A stretch of 64,000 bases of DNA from VRUE01 sp963728045 (GTDB lineage: Bacteria > Actinomycetota > Thermoleophilia > Solirubrobacterales > 70-9): the NCBI GenBank assembly GCA_963728045.1, contig CAVSIE010000005.1:62001-126000 (forward strand), written 5' to 3'. Positions 1 through 11,229 of the stretch are shown here, one piece after another. Below the pieces are notes generated by a model, which saw nothing but the letters and a program-made list of their open reading frames with translations, made no database searches and had not been told where the DNA came from. Each line of letters begins with the position of its first letter. The stretch's first letter is position 1. A program made the position numbers and the translations under genes.

Positions 1-547
1 CCTCGACCAGCATCGCCTCGTCGGTCGCCGCGGCGACGCGCTCCGGCTCGGCCGCAAGCGCGTCGCGCAGCGCATCGGCCCGGAACACCTGAGGCGTCTG
101 CGCCCCCCACAACCGCCCGCGGTCGAGGGTCGCTTCCACCACCGACCGCCCCTGCTTGACCGTGTCGGTGACCGGGGTCGCCGCGATCGCGCCGGCGGCC
201 TCGGGATCCGCGACCAGGGTCGCGACCACGCCTTCGATCAGCTCCGGCGTAACCAGCGGCCGGGCCGCATCGTGGATCGCGACCAGCTCCGTTTCGACCC
301 TCCCCAGCGCGTTCGAAACCGAGATCGCGCGGGTCTCGCCGCCCTCGACCAGGACGGGATCGCCCCCACCCAGATCATGCGCGTGTCCCGGCGGGCAGGC
401 GACCACGATCGAGTGGATCGAGGCACAGCCGCGGAAGGCCGCGATCGACCACTCGACCATCGACCGCCCCGCCAGCGGCACAAAGGCCTTCGGGCCGCCG
501 GCTCCGAGCCTCTGCCCGGAGCCGGCGGCGGCGATGACCGCGGTTAC
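1..547 (-). CDS. ispD: 2-C-methyl-D-erythritol 4-phosphate cytidylyltransferase IspD, partial
   Basis: Cytidylyltransferase of the non-mevalonate (MEP) isoprenoid pathway, transferring CMP to MEP. The minus-strand frame reads VIAAAGSGQRLGAGGPKAF, the CTP-binding nucleotidyltransferase motif, followed by VAIHDAARPLV, DTVKQG and WGAQTPQVF, all IspD signatures. About 182 residues are present; the C-terminus runs off the window. Oddity: no ATG, GTG, TTG or CTG lies in frame between the carD stop and the motif. The residue where family members start is encoded by GTA at 547-545, so either a rare start is used or one base is wrong. It directly follows carD, as in many actinobacterial carD-ispD pairs. 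Identity is firm; the start is not. Confidence 0.9.
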
Positions 548-563
548 GGACGCCGCAGCGCCG

Positions 564-1103
564 TTACGCCGTGGCGGCGAAACGGCCCTCCAGCAGTCCG
601 TCCAGGTACTCCTCCGCGCCCTCCTCGTCCTTGTCGAGCGCGTACATGAACTCCGACGCGAGGATCTTCTTGGCCCGCGTGTACATCTGCTTCTCGCCGG
701 TCGAGAGGCCCTTCTCCATCTCGCGGAGCGCGAGGTTGCGGACCACCTCGGCGAGCTCAAAGACGTCGCCTGTCTTGATCTTCTCGCGGTTGTACTTGAA
801 GCGCCGGTTCCAGTTCTTCGGCATCTCCGACACGTCATCGGTGAGGACATCGGTGACTTTCTTGATCTCGTCCTCGTCGATCACCCGCCGCAGCCCGGCG
901 ATTCCCGCGTTCTCGCTGGGGACCATCACGGTGAGTTCGTTGTGGAGGATTTTGATCGTCAGATACTCGCGCTCCTCCCCCATCAGCTCGCGAGCCTCCT
1001 TCTTCAATACGAGCCCCGCTCCGTGGTGGGGGTAGACAACCTTGTCCCCCTCCTCGAAATCGCAGACGTATTCGACGCCCTCCTCGAGGCCTGTGGCCTC
1101 CAT
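564..1103 (-). CDS. carD: CarD-like RNA polymerase-binding transcription factor
   Basis: CarD binds the RNA polymerase beta subunit through an N-terminal Tudor-like domain and stabilises open promoter complexes. The sequence has the expected DKVVYPHHGAG opening, a middle segment NWNRRFKYNREKIKTGDVF, and a C-terminal helical DNA-binding part with EKQMYTRAKKILASEF. From the ATG at 1103 the protein is 179 aa, normal plus a short tail. Start choice is uncertain. An ATG at 1142 opens the frame, but it lies just in front of an AAAGGAG sequence; that Shine-Dalgarno is 7 nt from an ATT (1124), which would be a rare start giving ISESEVAMEATG. The ATG at 1103 has only a weak AGAGG in front. Downstream of disA and upstream of ispD. 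Confidence 0.93.
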   Translation of the reverse strand: MEATGLEEGVEYVCDFEEGDKVVYPHHGAGLVLKKEARELMGEEREYLTIKILHNELTVMVPSENAGIAGLRRVIDEDEIKKVTDVLTDDVSEMPKNWNRRFKYNREKIKTGDVFELAEVVRNLALREMEKGLSTGEKQMYTRAKKILASEFMYALDKDEEGAEEYLDGLLEGRFAATA

Positions 1104-1164
1104 CGCTACCTCTGACTCGGAAATCGTTCCGCTCCTTTCCATTGCGACGGCCTGGGATCAGCCG

Positions 1165-2277
1165 TCAGGTCTGCAAGTACCGGTCGACCAGGTCGACCTC
1201 CTGAAGTCTCCGCAGACCCTCGCGGATGTCCTTGGCCCTGGTCGGACCGACATCCTCGACGGCCTCGAGATCGGCGTCGGAGGCCGCGAGGACCTCCTCC
1301 AGACCGCCGAGCTCGCGGATGATCTTCTGGACGACAAGCTTGGGAATGCGCGGGATGCGGCCCAGCACCCGGTATCCGCGCGGCGCCACCGGGAAGTCGA
1401 GCGTGTTGAGCTTGCGGTCGTAGCCGAGCAGCTCGGCGAGACGACCGAAGTCGAGCACTTCCTGATGGGGCATGCGGGCGAGCGACTGCAGCACCGCGGC
1501 CAGGTTCTCCTCGGTGTCATCGACCGAGTAGTCGCGGATCAGCGCGGTCTTGTCGGCGGCGACGCCGACCATCGTCTCCTCCAGCTGCATCTCGATCAGC
1601 CGGCCCTCGGTGCCGAGCTCGACGATGTAGCGCTCGACCTCGACCGCCATCCTGGTCACCAGCTCAGCCCGCTGCAGGACGGCGAGCGCGTCGTAGAGCA
1701 CGCCGCCTCCCTCGAACTCGAGCACGGTGAGGCGGGTCGAGACCTGGTCGAGCCGGGCGCGGTACTTGTCGAGCGTCGCCAGCCCCTGGTTCGCCTTGGC
1801 GAGCACCGCGGGGATGTCCTGGAGGATGTACTTGGTCCCGCCCGCGTAGAGCGAGACGACGTCACGGCGCTGCGAGATCGCGATCACCAGAGCGTCGGTC
1901 TGTTTGGAGACGCGCTCGGCGGTGCGGTGCCGCGTCCCGGTCTCCGAGGAGAGGATCGTCGGATCCGGCATCAGCTGCACGTTGGCCCAGGCGATCGTCG
2001 TCGCCTCGGCGTTGAGGACGATCGCGCCGTCCATCTTCGCCACCTGGTAGAGCATCGCCGGGGTGTAGTCGATGTCGAGTTTGAACCCACCTGAGAGCAG
2101 GTGGGAGATGTCTTCGGCATCGCCGACGACGATCAGGCCGCCGGTGCGGGAATGGACGATGTTGTCGATTCCCTCACGCAGGGCGCCACCTGGTGCGACG
2201 ATGTCGAGAGCCCTCAGTAGCTGAGGGTCCTGCCGTTCGGAAAGCTCATGCAGGGCATCCCCAGGCAGCGCGGACAT
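1165..2277 (-). CDS. disA: DNA integrity scanning protein DisA (diadenylate cyclase)
   Basis: Makes the second messenger c-di-AMP from two ATP and scans DNA for branched structures. The N-terminal DAC domain carries the DGA motif (KMDGAIVL, about residue 83) and the RHR motif within ETGTRHRTAERVSKQT (about residue 115). A helical linker follows, then a C-terminal helix-hairpin-helix DNA-binding region (LEAVEDVGPTRAKDIREGL). Length 370 aa matches the family (about 355-370). It lies immediately upstream of carD (22-bp gap from the longer carD start) and is probably co-transcribed with carD and ispD. The usual upstream partner radA is missing here; an MFS gene occupies its place. Confidence 0.97.
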   Translation of the reverse strand: MSALPGDALHELSERQDPQLLRALDIVAPGGALREGIDNIVHSRTGGLIVVGDAEDISHLLSGGFKLDIDYTPAMLYQVAKMDGAIVLNAEATTIAWANVQLMPDPTILSSETGTRHRTAERVSKQTDALVIAISQRRDVVSLYAGGTKYILQDIPAVLAKANQGLATLDKYRARLDQVSTRLTVLEFEGGGVLYDALAVLQRAELVTRMAVEVERYIVELGTEGRLIEMQLEETMVGVAADKTALIRDYSVDDTEENLAAVLQSLARMPHQEVLDFGRLAELLGYDRKLNTLDFPVAPRGYRVLGRIPRIPKLVVQKIIRELGGLEEVLAASDADLEAVEDVGPTRAKDIREGLRRLQEVDLVDRYLQT

Positions 2278-2292
2278 CGCGTCTAGGATGGC

Positions 2293-2313
2293 AAAAACCG
2301 CTTTGGAATGCGG
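2293..2313 (-). terminator. Short hairpin plus T-run between MFS gene and disA
   Basis: On the minus strand CCGCATTCCAAAGCGG folds into a short stem (4 GC pairs plus two AT pairs across one mismatch) followed at once by five T. It sits 78 nt after the MFS stop and 16 nt before the disA start. It could end MFS transcription. Because disA follows so closely it could instead act as a leader attenuator of disA. The stem is weak. Confidence 0.4.
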
Positions 2314-2390
2314 TCTGATGAATCTCGACTGGACAGGTCAGGATAAGTGTTGTCAAGGAGACCGGTCACGCAAACGCGCAAATCGGGGAT

Positions 2391-3788
2391 TCAAAGATGC
2401 GAGCGGTGGCGGTGTCGATGCCGATGGGGAACGGGGCGCTGTGCGTCCAGGTCGCGCACGAAAGCCCAGGTGAGCGCCGCGCCCAGCGCGCAGAGCGCAG
2501 CCAGGATCCAGGTCGAGCCGGCGATCGCGGCAGAGAACGTCTCGCCGTCACCAAGCAGGGCGTGGAAGAGGGCGCCGCTGGCGGCCAGGGCGATCGTCCC
2601 CGCCATCACTCGGTCCATTGCCAGCACTCCGGAGGCGATCCCGGTCTTCTCCGCCGGCATCGCCGCCATCGCCGCGGTCGACATCGGCGCGTAGACGAGG
2701 CCGAGGGCGATTCCGAAAGGCAGGTAGCCCGCCAGCAGCAGGGCATAGGGGCTGCCGGGCTCGAGTTGGGTGAGGACGAGCAGGCCCGCGACTCCGCAGA
2801 GCATCCCCGCGGTCATCAGGCGCCGGGCCCCAAAGTGGGCTATGAGCCGTCCCGAGAAGGGCGAGATGAGGACCATCGGGGCGGTGATCGGCAGGATCAT
2901 CAAACCGCTGAGCACGACCGAGTGTTCGCGCACGTCCTGCAGGTACTGGGGCTGGAAGAACATCACCGACCAGTAGGCGCCGACGAGACAAAAGGCGGCG
3001 GCGCTGGCGCCGAAGTAGGGACCGTTGCGGAAGAGCGAGAAGTCGACGATCGGCTCTTCGACCCGGTGCTCGATGCGCCAGAAGGCGTAGAGCGCGCCGA
3101 TGCCGGCGACGGCCAGCGCCGCGGTCGCCTCGGCGCTCCAGACCCGCGCCTGGATCAGCGCCAGGACGGCAAGCGTGAGACCGGCGCTCAGCGCCAGCAG
3201 GCCGCGCAAGTCCACTCTGCGCCCCGCACTGGGGTCGCGCGACTCCTTCGCGGCGAGGGAGACGATGGCGATGCCGAGCGCGGCGATCGGCAGGTTGACC
3301 CAGAAGATCGCGCGCCACTCGATTTCCACCAGGACGCCCCCCGCCAGCGGCCCGATCGCCAGGGCGATCGCCGAGATCGCCGCCCAGATGCCGAGCGCGC
3401 GCGGCTGCCGCTCAGCGGGGAAGGCGTCGCAGACGATCGCCAGCGAGAGCGGCAACATCGGCGCCGCACCCAGCCCTTGCAGCAGGCGGCCGAGGATCAA
3501 CGCATGCTCATCGCCCGCGGCGCCGGAGAGGACCGAGCCGAGCGCAAAGACGACCATCCCGAGGATGAAGAAGCGCTTGCGGCCGAACATGTCGCCCAGC
3601 CGGCCGGCGGTGACGACGAAGACCGTGATCGTCAGCAGGTAGCCGTTCATCATCCACTGCAGGCCCGCGGCGCTGGCATCGACGTCGTGGCGGATGCTGG
3701 GCAGGGCCAGCGCGACCACGGTCGAGTCGAGCATGAGGATGAAGAGGCCGGCGCAGGCCCCCGTCAGCGTCCACCACTCGCGTTTCAT
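2391..3788 (-). CDS. MFS drug exporter, DHA2 (EmrB/QacA) type
   Basis: Proton-driven efflux permease of the inner membrane with about 14 predicted membrane helices in 465 aa. The N-terminus has the DHA2 motif LDSTVVALALPSI with a WMMNGYLL helix (motif D1), then motif A GRLGDMFGRKRFF and motif C-like GPLAGGVLVE. The protein ends in an alternating His/Arg tail, HRHRHRHRSHL, unusual for the family and possibly metal-binding or pH-sensitive (inference). Substrate unknown. It interrupts the conserved clpC-to-disA order and is preceded by a long intergenic region with two structured repeats. Confidence 0.9.
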   Translation of the reverse strand: MKREWWTLTGACAGLFILMLDSTVVALALPSIRHDVDASAAGLQWMMNGYLLTITVFVVTAGRLGDMFGRKRFFILGMVVFALGSVLSGAAGDEHALILGRLLQGLGAAPMLPLSLAIVCDAFPAERQPRALGIWAAISAIALAIGPLAGGVLVEIEWRAIFWVNLPIAALGIAIVSLAAKESRDPSAGRRVDLRGLLALSAGLTLAVLALIQARVWSAEATAALAVAGIGALYAFWRIEHRVEEPIVDFSLFRNGPYFGASAAAFCLVGAYWSVMFFQPQYLQDVREHSVVLSGLMILPITAPMVLISPFSGRLIAHFGARRLMTAGMLCGVAGLLVLTQLEPGSPYALLLAGYLPFGIALGLVYAPMSTAAMAAMPAEKTGIASGVLAMDRVMAGTIALAASGALFHALLGDGETFSAAIAGSTWILAALCALGAALTWAFVRDLDAQRPVPHRHRHRHRSHL

Positions 3789-3832
3789 GCGAGCAGCCTA
3801 TGAACGCTTGCGGCGTTCCTGCTGATGGACGT

Positions 3833-3986
3833 CGATAGAGGGCCTGGTCGCCCTCCAGGCGAATTGGGGGAGCGCACCTGCGGTGCGCTCCGAATTGAGT
3901 GCGCGCCTACCGGCGCGCAGAAGACAGATTGCATATCGCCGCCTATTCGGCGACATTCGCCTGGAGCGCGACCAGGCCCTCTATCG
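3833..3986. repeat. Composite palindromic element A1
   Basis: Outer arms 3833-3863 and 3956-3986 pair at 30 of 31 positions (one C/G mismatch near position 20). The 92-nt core between them folds into three separate hairpins: GGAGCGCACC/GGTGCGCTCC (3869-3891), GCGCGCC/GGCGCGC (3901-3918) and TCGCCG/CGGCGA (3936-3953), with ATTGCAT before the last. Part of the core recurs, inverted, in element A2. Pairing continues imperfectly outside the arms (TCCTG). It lies 45 nt upstream of the MFS start codon, so it may also affect that gene's leader. Confidence 0.85.
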
Positions 3987-4093
3987 ACACGCAGCAACAG
4001 GACGCTCGATGAAAGGAAGCTTCTGCAAGAGGAGGCGTGCGTGAACTGGACAGCTTCCGTAAAAGCTGTTGCGTCTACCGGAGCTGGTGGGCT

Positions 4094-4249
4094 GGAGGGA
4101 TGGCGGTGGCCCTCTCCGGGAACGTCGCCGATAGGCGGCGGAAATGCAATCCGGTTTTCGCGCGGCGAAGCCGCGCACCATCTCGGTCGCTAAGCGCGCA
4201 GAGCGCGCGTGCGACGCTAGTTCACGGAGAGGGGCACCGCCATCCCTCC
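4094..4249. repeat. Composite palindromic element A2
   Basis: Outer arms 4094-4122 and 4221-4249 pair at 27 of 29 positions and begin 9 nt after the stop of the minus-strand aldo/keto reductase gene. The 98-nt core carries CGCCG/CGGCG (around 4125-4140), ATGCAAT (4144-4150), GCGCGGC-GAA-GCCGCGC (about 4160-4176) and a GCGCGC-rich hairpin (about 4193-4208). Read on the minus strand, GTGCGCGG...CCGCGCG..ACCGGATTGCAT..CGCCGCCTATCGGCGAC aligns with the same part of A1. The arms share no clear sequence with those of A1. Confidence 0.85.
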
Positions 4250-4258
4250 TCGGTTCAG

Positions 4259-5385
4259 CTACGAAGCGATCAGGTCGCGAGCGGGGTCGATGCCCCAGCG
4301 CTCGCCGACCGCGGCCAGCTCGGGGCTGAGGGCCCAGCGGTCGGGCCTCTCCTCTCCCTCGTGCGCGGGGCTCGCCCCCTTCAGCGCCATGCAGCCGGTG
4401 TTGTCCCCGACCGCGCGGATCTCCTCCACGTCGGCATCGCTCAGGACTCGCTCGCCGGACAGGGCCGCCAGCTCCGCCCGCTTCTCCTCGATCGGGCGCG
4501 CTTCGGGGCCCGTCTCCTGGATCAGGGTCGGCACGACGCACTCGACCGCAGGGTGGGCGAGGTTCCAGTCGCAGGCGAGGTGCATCGTGCTGAGGCCGGT
4601 GCGCTCGCGAATCGGGTCGAGGCGCGCCAGCTTTCCGAGCCCGGCCTCGATCCAGCCCTCGGGGCGAAAAGCCCGGTGGTCGCCTTTCGGCAGCTCCATG
4701 CCAGGCTCGAGGTCGCCCCAGAAAAGACCGCCGTAGTCGACGACGCGGGTGATCACCTTCACTCCCTGCCGCTCGGCCGCGTCGAGGCAGAGCTCGCCGG
4801 GCCAGGGCTCGAACGGGTTGAGGATGACCATCGCCCAGTCGATCCGGTCGCCGAAGCGCTCCAGGCAGGCGATCAGGTCGAGGGTGAAGCCGTTCGCCGG
4901 CCCCGGCGCGACGCCGATGGTCCCGGCCAGGCCGTCCTCCCGCAGGGCCGCCATCGCGTCCCAGACCGCCTCGCTGGAGTATCCGGTCCGGTCGGGGTTG
5001 TGGAGCAGGAGCAGGTCGAAGCGCTCGGCCCCGATCCGCTCCAGACTGCTCTCGGTCGCCATCCGCAGATAACCGGCGTACCCGGCCTCGGGGCGCAGGC
5101 GGGGGTCGGTGAAGCGGGGGAAGCCGCGGGGGCCGTCGCGCTCGCCCTCGTAGAAGTCATGGCCGACCGCCCCAACCAGGCAGTAGGACTCGCGGGACAG
5201 TCCGGATAGGGCTCGCCCGACCAGCCTGTCCGCCTCGCCCTGGCCGTATGTGTCGGCCGTGAGCACCGTGTCAATGCCCTCGCCGGGCCGCAGCAGCGCC
5301 TCGAGGCGCTGCTCGTCGATCGTCTCGCCGAAGCGCAGGAACCGCCCACCACTCCAGGCGCCAAGCGCCTGCCGAGCGGGGCTCC

Positions 5386-5389
<4 letters not shown>
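4259..5389 (-). CDS. Aldo/keto reductase family protein
   Basis: Predicted NAD(P)H-dependent TIM-barrel oxidoreductase, 376 aa. Family features are the early TADTYGQGEAD segment (the GxxE/D active-site strand with catalytic Asp and Tyr), ERIGAERFDLLLLHNPDR (the conserved 'D--L-H-P' strand), the internal GLAGTIGVAPG strand, and a C-terminal NTGCMALKGASPA tail. The start is GTG, overlapping the clpC stop by 4 bp (GTGA), so it is probably translationally coupled to clpC. Substrate unknown. Its stop lies 9 nt before repeat A2, which may act as its terminator. Confidence 0.85.
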
Positions 5390-7916
<2,527 letters not shown>

Positions 7917-8076
7917 AAGGCCTCTCTATCTAGTCCAACTGCAACGGTCGGCTGAGTAAGTATCGGCGGACGCCCTATCGGTATCGGGAGGCGCCCATGT
8001 GCCCTGTAAACGATACCGAGCGCGCCCACCCGGCCTCGGGACGCAAACATCCGCTCAGAGCGGCTTTTTGGGCCGT

Positions 8077-9554
8077 TCAGGTGCGCATCGCGGGGAACAG
8101 CACGACCTCGCGCAGGCTCTTCGCGCCGGTCAGCAGCATCACCAGGCGGTCGATCCCGATGCCGACGCCGCCGGTCGGCGGCATCCCCTGTTCGAGCGCG
8201 CTCGACGAAGTCCTCGTCGTACGGCTGCGCCTCTTCGTCGCCGCGCTCCAGCTCCTCCGCCTGCTGCTCGAAGCGGCGGCGCTGCTCGTCGGGGTCGTTC
8301 AGCTCGCTGAAGCCGTTGGCGATCTCGATCCCGCCGGCGAACGCCTCGAAGCGCTCGACCAGCGCCCTCCTCGGAGCGGTGGGACTTGGCGAAGGGCGAG
8401 AGCTCGACCGGGTAGTCGAGGACGAAGGTCGGCTGGACCAGCTCCGGCTCGACGTCGACTTCGAGAGCAGGCCGTCGACCAGCTTGCCCCAGCCCTCCGT
8501 CGGGTCGGGCTCGGTGCCCATCGCCGCGGCCAGCGCCTCGCGGGTCGGGTGCTCGGCGATGTCGATGCCGGTGCGCTCGCGGATCGCCTCGCGCAGGGTC
8601 ACCCGCTTCCAGGGCGGGCGCGAAGTCGATCGTCGACGTCGCCGCGCTGCACCTTCGGTCGTGCCCAGCACCCGCTCGGCGACCTCGGCGACCATCGTCT
8701 CGACCTTGTGCGCGGTGTCCTTGTAGTCGGCGCAGGCCTCGTACCACTCGAGCATCGTGAACTCGGGGTTGTGCTTGTGGGAGACGCCCTCGTTGCGGAA
8801 GTCCTTGCCCAGCTCGTAGACGCGGTCGATGCCGCCGACGACCAGCCGCTTCAGGTAGAGCTCGGTGGCGATCCGCAGGTAGAAGTCGCGGTCGAGCGCG
8901 TTGTGGTGGGTGACGAACGGCCGCGCCAGGGCGCCGCCGTAGAGCGGCTGCAGGACCGGGGTCTCGACCTCGACGAAGCCGCGCTCGTCGAGCCAGCGGC
9001 GCACCTCGCTGACGGTGCGGGCGCGCAGGGCGAAGAGGCGGCGGCTCTCCTCGTTGGCGATCAGGTCGAGCTCGCGCTGGCGGTAGCGGGTCTCGACGTC
9101 CTCGAGGCCGTGGAACTTGTCGGGCGGCGGGCGCAGGCTCTTGGCGAGCAGGCGCCAGCGGTCGATCGCCAGCGAGAGCTCGCCGCCGCGCCTGGTCGCC
9201 AGCGCCGTCCCCTCGACGCCGACGATGTCGCCGAGGTCGAGGTCGACCAGCAGCTCGTAGGGCTCCTCGCCGAGCAGGTCCTCGCGGGCGTGCAGCTGGA
9301 TCTGGCCGCTGCCGTCGCGGAGGTCGAGGAAGCAGGCCTTGCCGTGGCCGCGGCGGGCGACGATCCGGCCCGCGACCCGGTGCCGCGACTCGGTCTCGAT
9401 CCCCGGCCGCCAGGCCCTCGTGGGCAGCGCGCACCTCGGCGATGTCCTCGCGCTCGGCGAACTCGTGCGGGAACGGCTCGATCCCCGCCTCTCGCAGCCG
9501 CTCCAGCTTCTCCCGCCGGTCGCGGAGAACGTCGGAGAGCTTTCTGCTGCTCAT
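8077..9554 (-). CDS. lysS: Lysyl-tRNA synthetase, class II (multiple frameshifts)
   Basis: Charges tRNA-Lys. Starts at ATG 9554 with SSRKLSDVLRDRREKLERLREAGIEPFPHEF (OB-fold anticodon-binding domain), followed in other frames by class II motifs: RWLDERGFVEVETPVLQPLYGGALARPF (motif 1), ATELYLKRL and DFRNEGVSHKHNPEFTMLE (motif 2), and IEIANGFSELNDP; it ends GIGIDRLVMLLTGAKSLREVVLFPAMRT (motif 3). To read it whole the frame must change near 9408, 8655, 8616, 8465, 8366 and 8192, mostly at C/G runs. The composite is about 492 aa, normal for LysRS. Six lesions in an essential gene point to sequence error rather than decay. Follows greA, precedes clpC. Confidence 0.88.
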
Positions 9555-9630
9555 CACGCGACTACAGCTCGAGCCTCCGAGCGACGTCGTACTGCGAGCG
9601 GCGAGCCGTACCGAGTGCGGCTGAACGCAC

Positions 9631-10109
9631 CTAGCGGTCTCGATCTTGGTGATCTTCAGTTTCTTCTTCGGCCCGCGCGGGACCTCGACCGTGACGATGT
9701 CGTTGCGCTTGTGGCCGATCAGGGCTTTGCCGATCGGCGACTCGTTGGAGAGCTTGTGCTCGAGCGGGTCGGCCTCGGTCGAGCCGACGATCTGGAATTT
9801 CTGCGAGTCGCCGGTCTTCTGGTCCTTGACGTGGACGATCGAGCCGAACTGGACCTCGTCGGTGCCGAGGTCCTTCTCGTCGATCACGGTGGCGCGGCGC
9901 AGCCTCTCTTCGAGCTGGGCGATCCGCTGCTCGAGCAGCGCCTGCTCGTTCTTGGCGTCGTCGTACTCGGCGTTCTCGGAGATGTCGCCGAACTCGCGCG
10001 CCTCCTTGATCCGCTCCGCGACCTCGCGTCGCTTCACGGTCGAGAGGTGATCGATCTCCTCCTTGAGCTTCTCGAGACCCTCGGGGGTGATTACGGACTG
10101 GCGACTCAC
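9631..10109 (-). CDS. greA: Transcription elongation factor GreA
   Basis: Rescues backtracked RNA polymerase by stimulating transcript cleavage. N-terminal coiled coil with the acidic tip EFGDISENAEYDDAKNEQALLE (about residues 40-62), then the C-terminal FKBP-like domain ending GHKRNDIVTVEVPRGPKKKLKITKIETA. As given, the frame does not stop but runs on into lysS through a segment without family similarity. A TAG sits one base out of frame at 9633-9631 right after the normal GreA end, so one base is probably missing and the GreA-LysS fusion is an artefact. Expected length about 159 aa. Confidence 0.93.
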
Positions 10110-10191
10110 TTGGCCTGACCTCGCTTTGCTTGATTGAGACGGCGGAAACGGCTCCTAGACACCAAAAACGCCCAGGTGCGACGGCTGTCGC

Positions 10192-11229
10192 TCACCACAC
10201 CAGGGCCGGAAGTCGCGGGATTATAGCGAGGGCGCCGGAGCGGCCAAGATCGGCGATCAGCTCGCGGGCCCGAGGCAGGTCGGCGCTGCGCTGCAGCTCG
10301 TCGGCGAGCGCCGGCGGAAGCTCGAGCGACTCGACGTACCAGGGGTAGAACTTGCGCAGGTAGCGCGCAGGCGCGCTCGGCGCCGAGGTGCTCCTCGGCG
10401 CGGTCGATCATCCAGAGCAGCTCGGCGACCACCTCGTCCCGCGTCGGGCGGGGCGCTGCGGCGGCCGGTCAGCTCCTCGAAGACCCAGGGGTTGCCGAGC
10501 GAGCCGCGGGCGATCATCACCGCGTCGGCGCCCGACTCCTCGATAGGCGCGGCGCGCCGCCTCGGCGCTCGCTCAGCCCGCCCGAGACGATCACCGGCAC
10601 CTCGACCCGCTCGACCAGCTCGCGGGTGAGCGCGTAGTCGGGGCTTCCCTTGTGCCCGACCGCGGCGGCCCGCGGGTGGAAGGCGATCGCGGCGACGCCG
10701 GCCTCCTCGGCGAGCCGCACGGCCAGCTCGAAGCCGGAGCGCTCGCCGCTTCGCAGGCCGGAGCGCAGCTTGACGGTGACCGGCAGACCGCTGCCCTCGA
10801 TCGCGCCGCGGGCAAGAGCGAGGGCCAGCTCGGGATCGGCGCAGCAGCTCGGCGCCGGCGCCGGTCTTGCGCACCTTGCGGCACCGGGCAGCCCATGTTG
10901 ATGTCGATCAGGTCGGCGCCGGCCTCGGCGGCGATCGCCGCTCCGGAGCGCATCACCTCGGCGTCGTGGCCGAAGAGCTGCACCGAGACCGGGTGCTCGT
11001 CGGGATGGATCCGCATCAGCTCGCGCAGGGTGCGCTCGTTGCGGTGGTGCAGGCCGAAGCTCGAGACCATCTCGGAGACCGCCAGCCCGGCGCCGTACCG
11101 CTTCGCCTGCAGGCGCACGAACCAGTTGCCGATCCCCGCCAGCGGCGCCAGCAGGACGCGGTTCGGGATCTCGACGTCGGCGATCCGGAAGGGATCAGTC
11201 AGCGCTGGTTGTTTGGCGGTTGCGCTCAT
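10192..11229 (-). CDS. dusB: tRNA-dihydrouridine synthase DusB-like (multiple frameshifts)
   Basis: FMN enzyme reducing uridine to dihydrouridine in tRNA. The first frame gives PNRVLLAPLAGIGNWFVRLQAKRYGAGLAVSEMVSS, VSVQLFGHDAEVM and GADLIDINMGCPV; the following frames give RKVRKTGAGAELL, then LAEEAGVAAIAFHPRAAAVGHKGSPDY, VPVIVSGGL, then GADAVMIARGSLGNPWVFEEL. These are Dus signatures including the catalytic-Cys loop NMGCPV. The end YLRKFYPWYVESL... follows in the starting frame. Frame changes near 10885, 10841, 10572, 10548, 10455 and 10372 are needed. Composite about 345 aa, normal. The start overlaps the coaX end by 35 bp; coaX is upstream in the same operon. Confidence 0.87.

Larger units (their letters stand above)
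3789..4258. other. 470-bp intergenic region with two structured repeats
   Basis: No convincing gene is visible between the aldo/keto reductase stop and the MFS start. It holds elements A1 and A2 in opposite orientation, separated by about 107 nt (3987-4093) in which I see no clear feature except a short pairing AACTGGACAGCTTCCGTAAA / AAGCTGTT. The MFS promoter should lie here. Confidence 0.8.

Noticed and set aside
2345..2360. TTGACA at 2356-2351 (minus) as a disA -35 box
   Set aside because: No suitable -10 at 16-18 nt spacing was found.
3833..4249. Ends of an insertion sequence
   Set aside because: No transposase frame lies between the arms; cores are under 100 nt and fold into hairpins.
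8051..8067. CCGCTC-AG-AGCGG-CTTTTT as a terminator
   Set aside because: The T-run is on the plus strand where no gene ends; on the lysS strand the stem is short and lacks a good T-run.
8139..10109. 656-aa GreA-LysS fusion protein
   Set aside because: A TAG sits one base out of frame at the normal GreA end and the joining segment is an intergenic-type sequence; lysS itself has further frameshifts.
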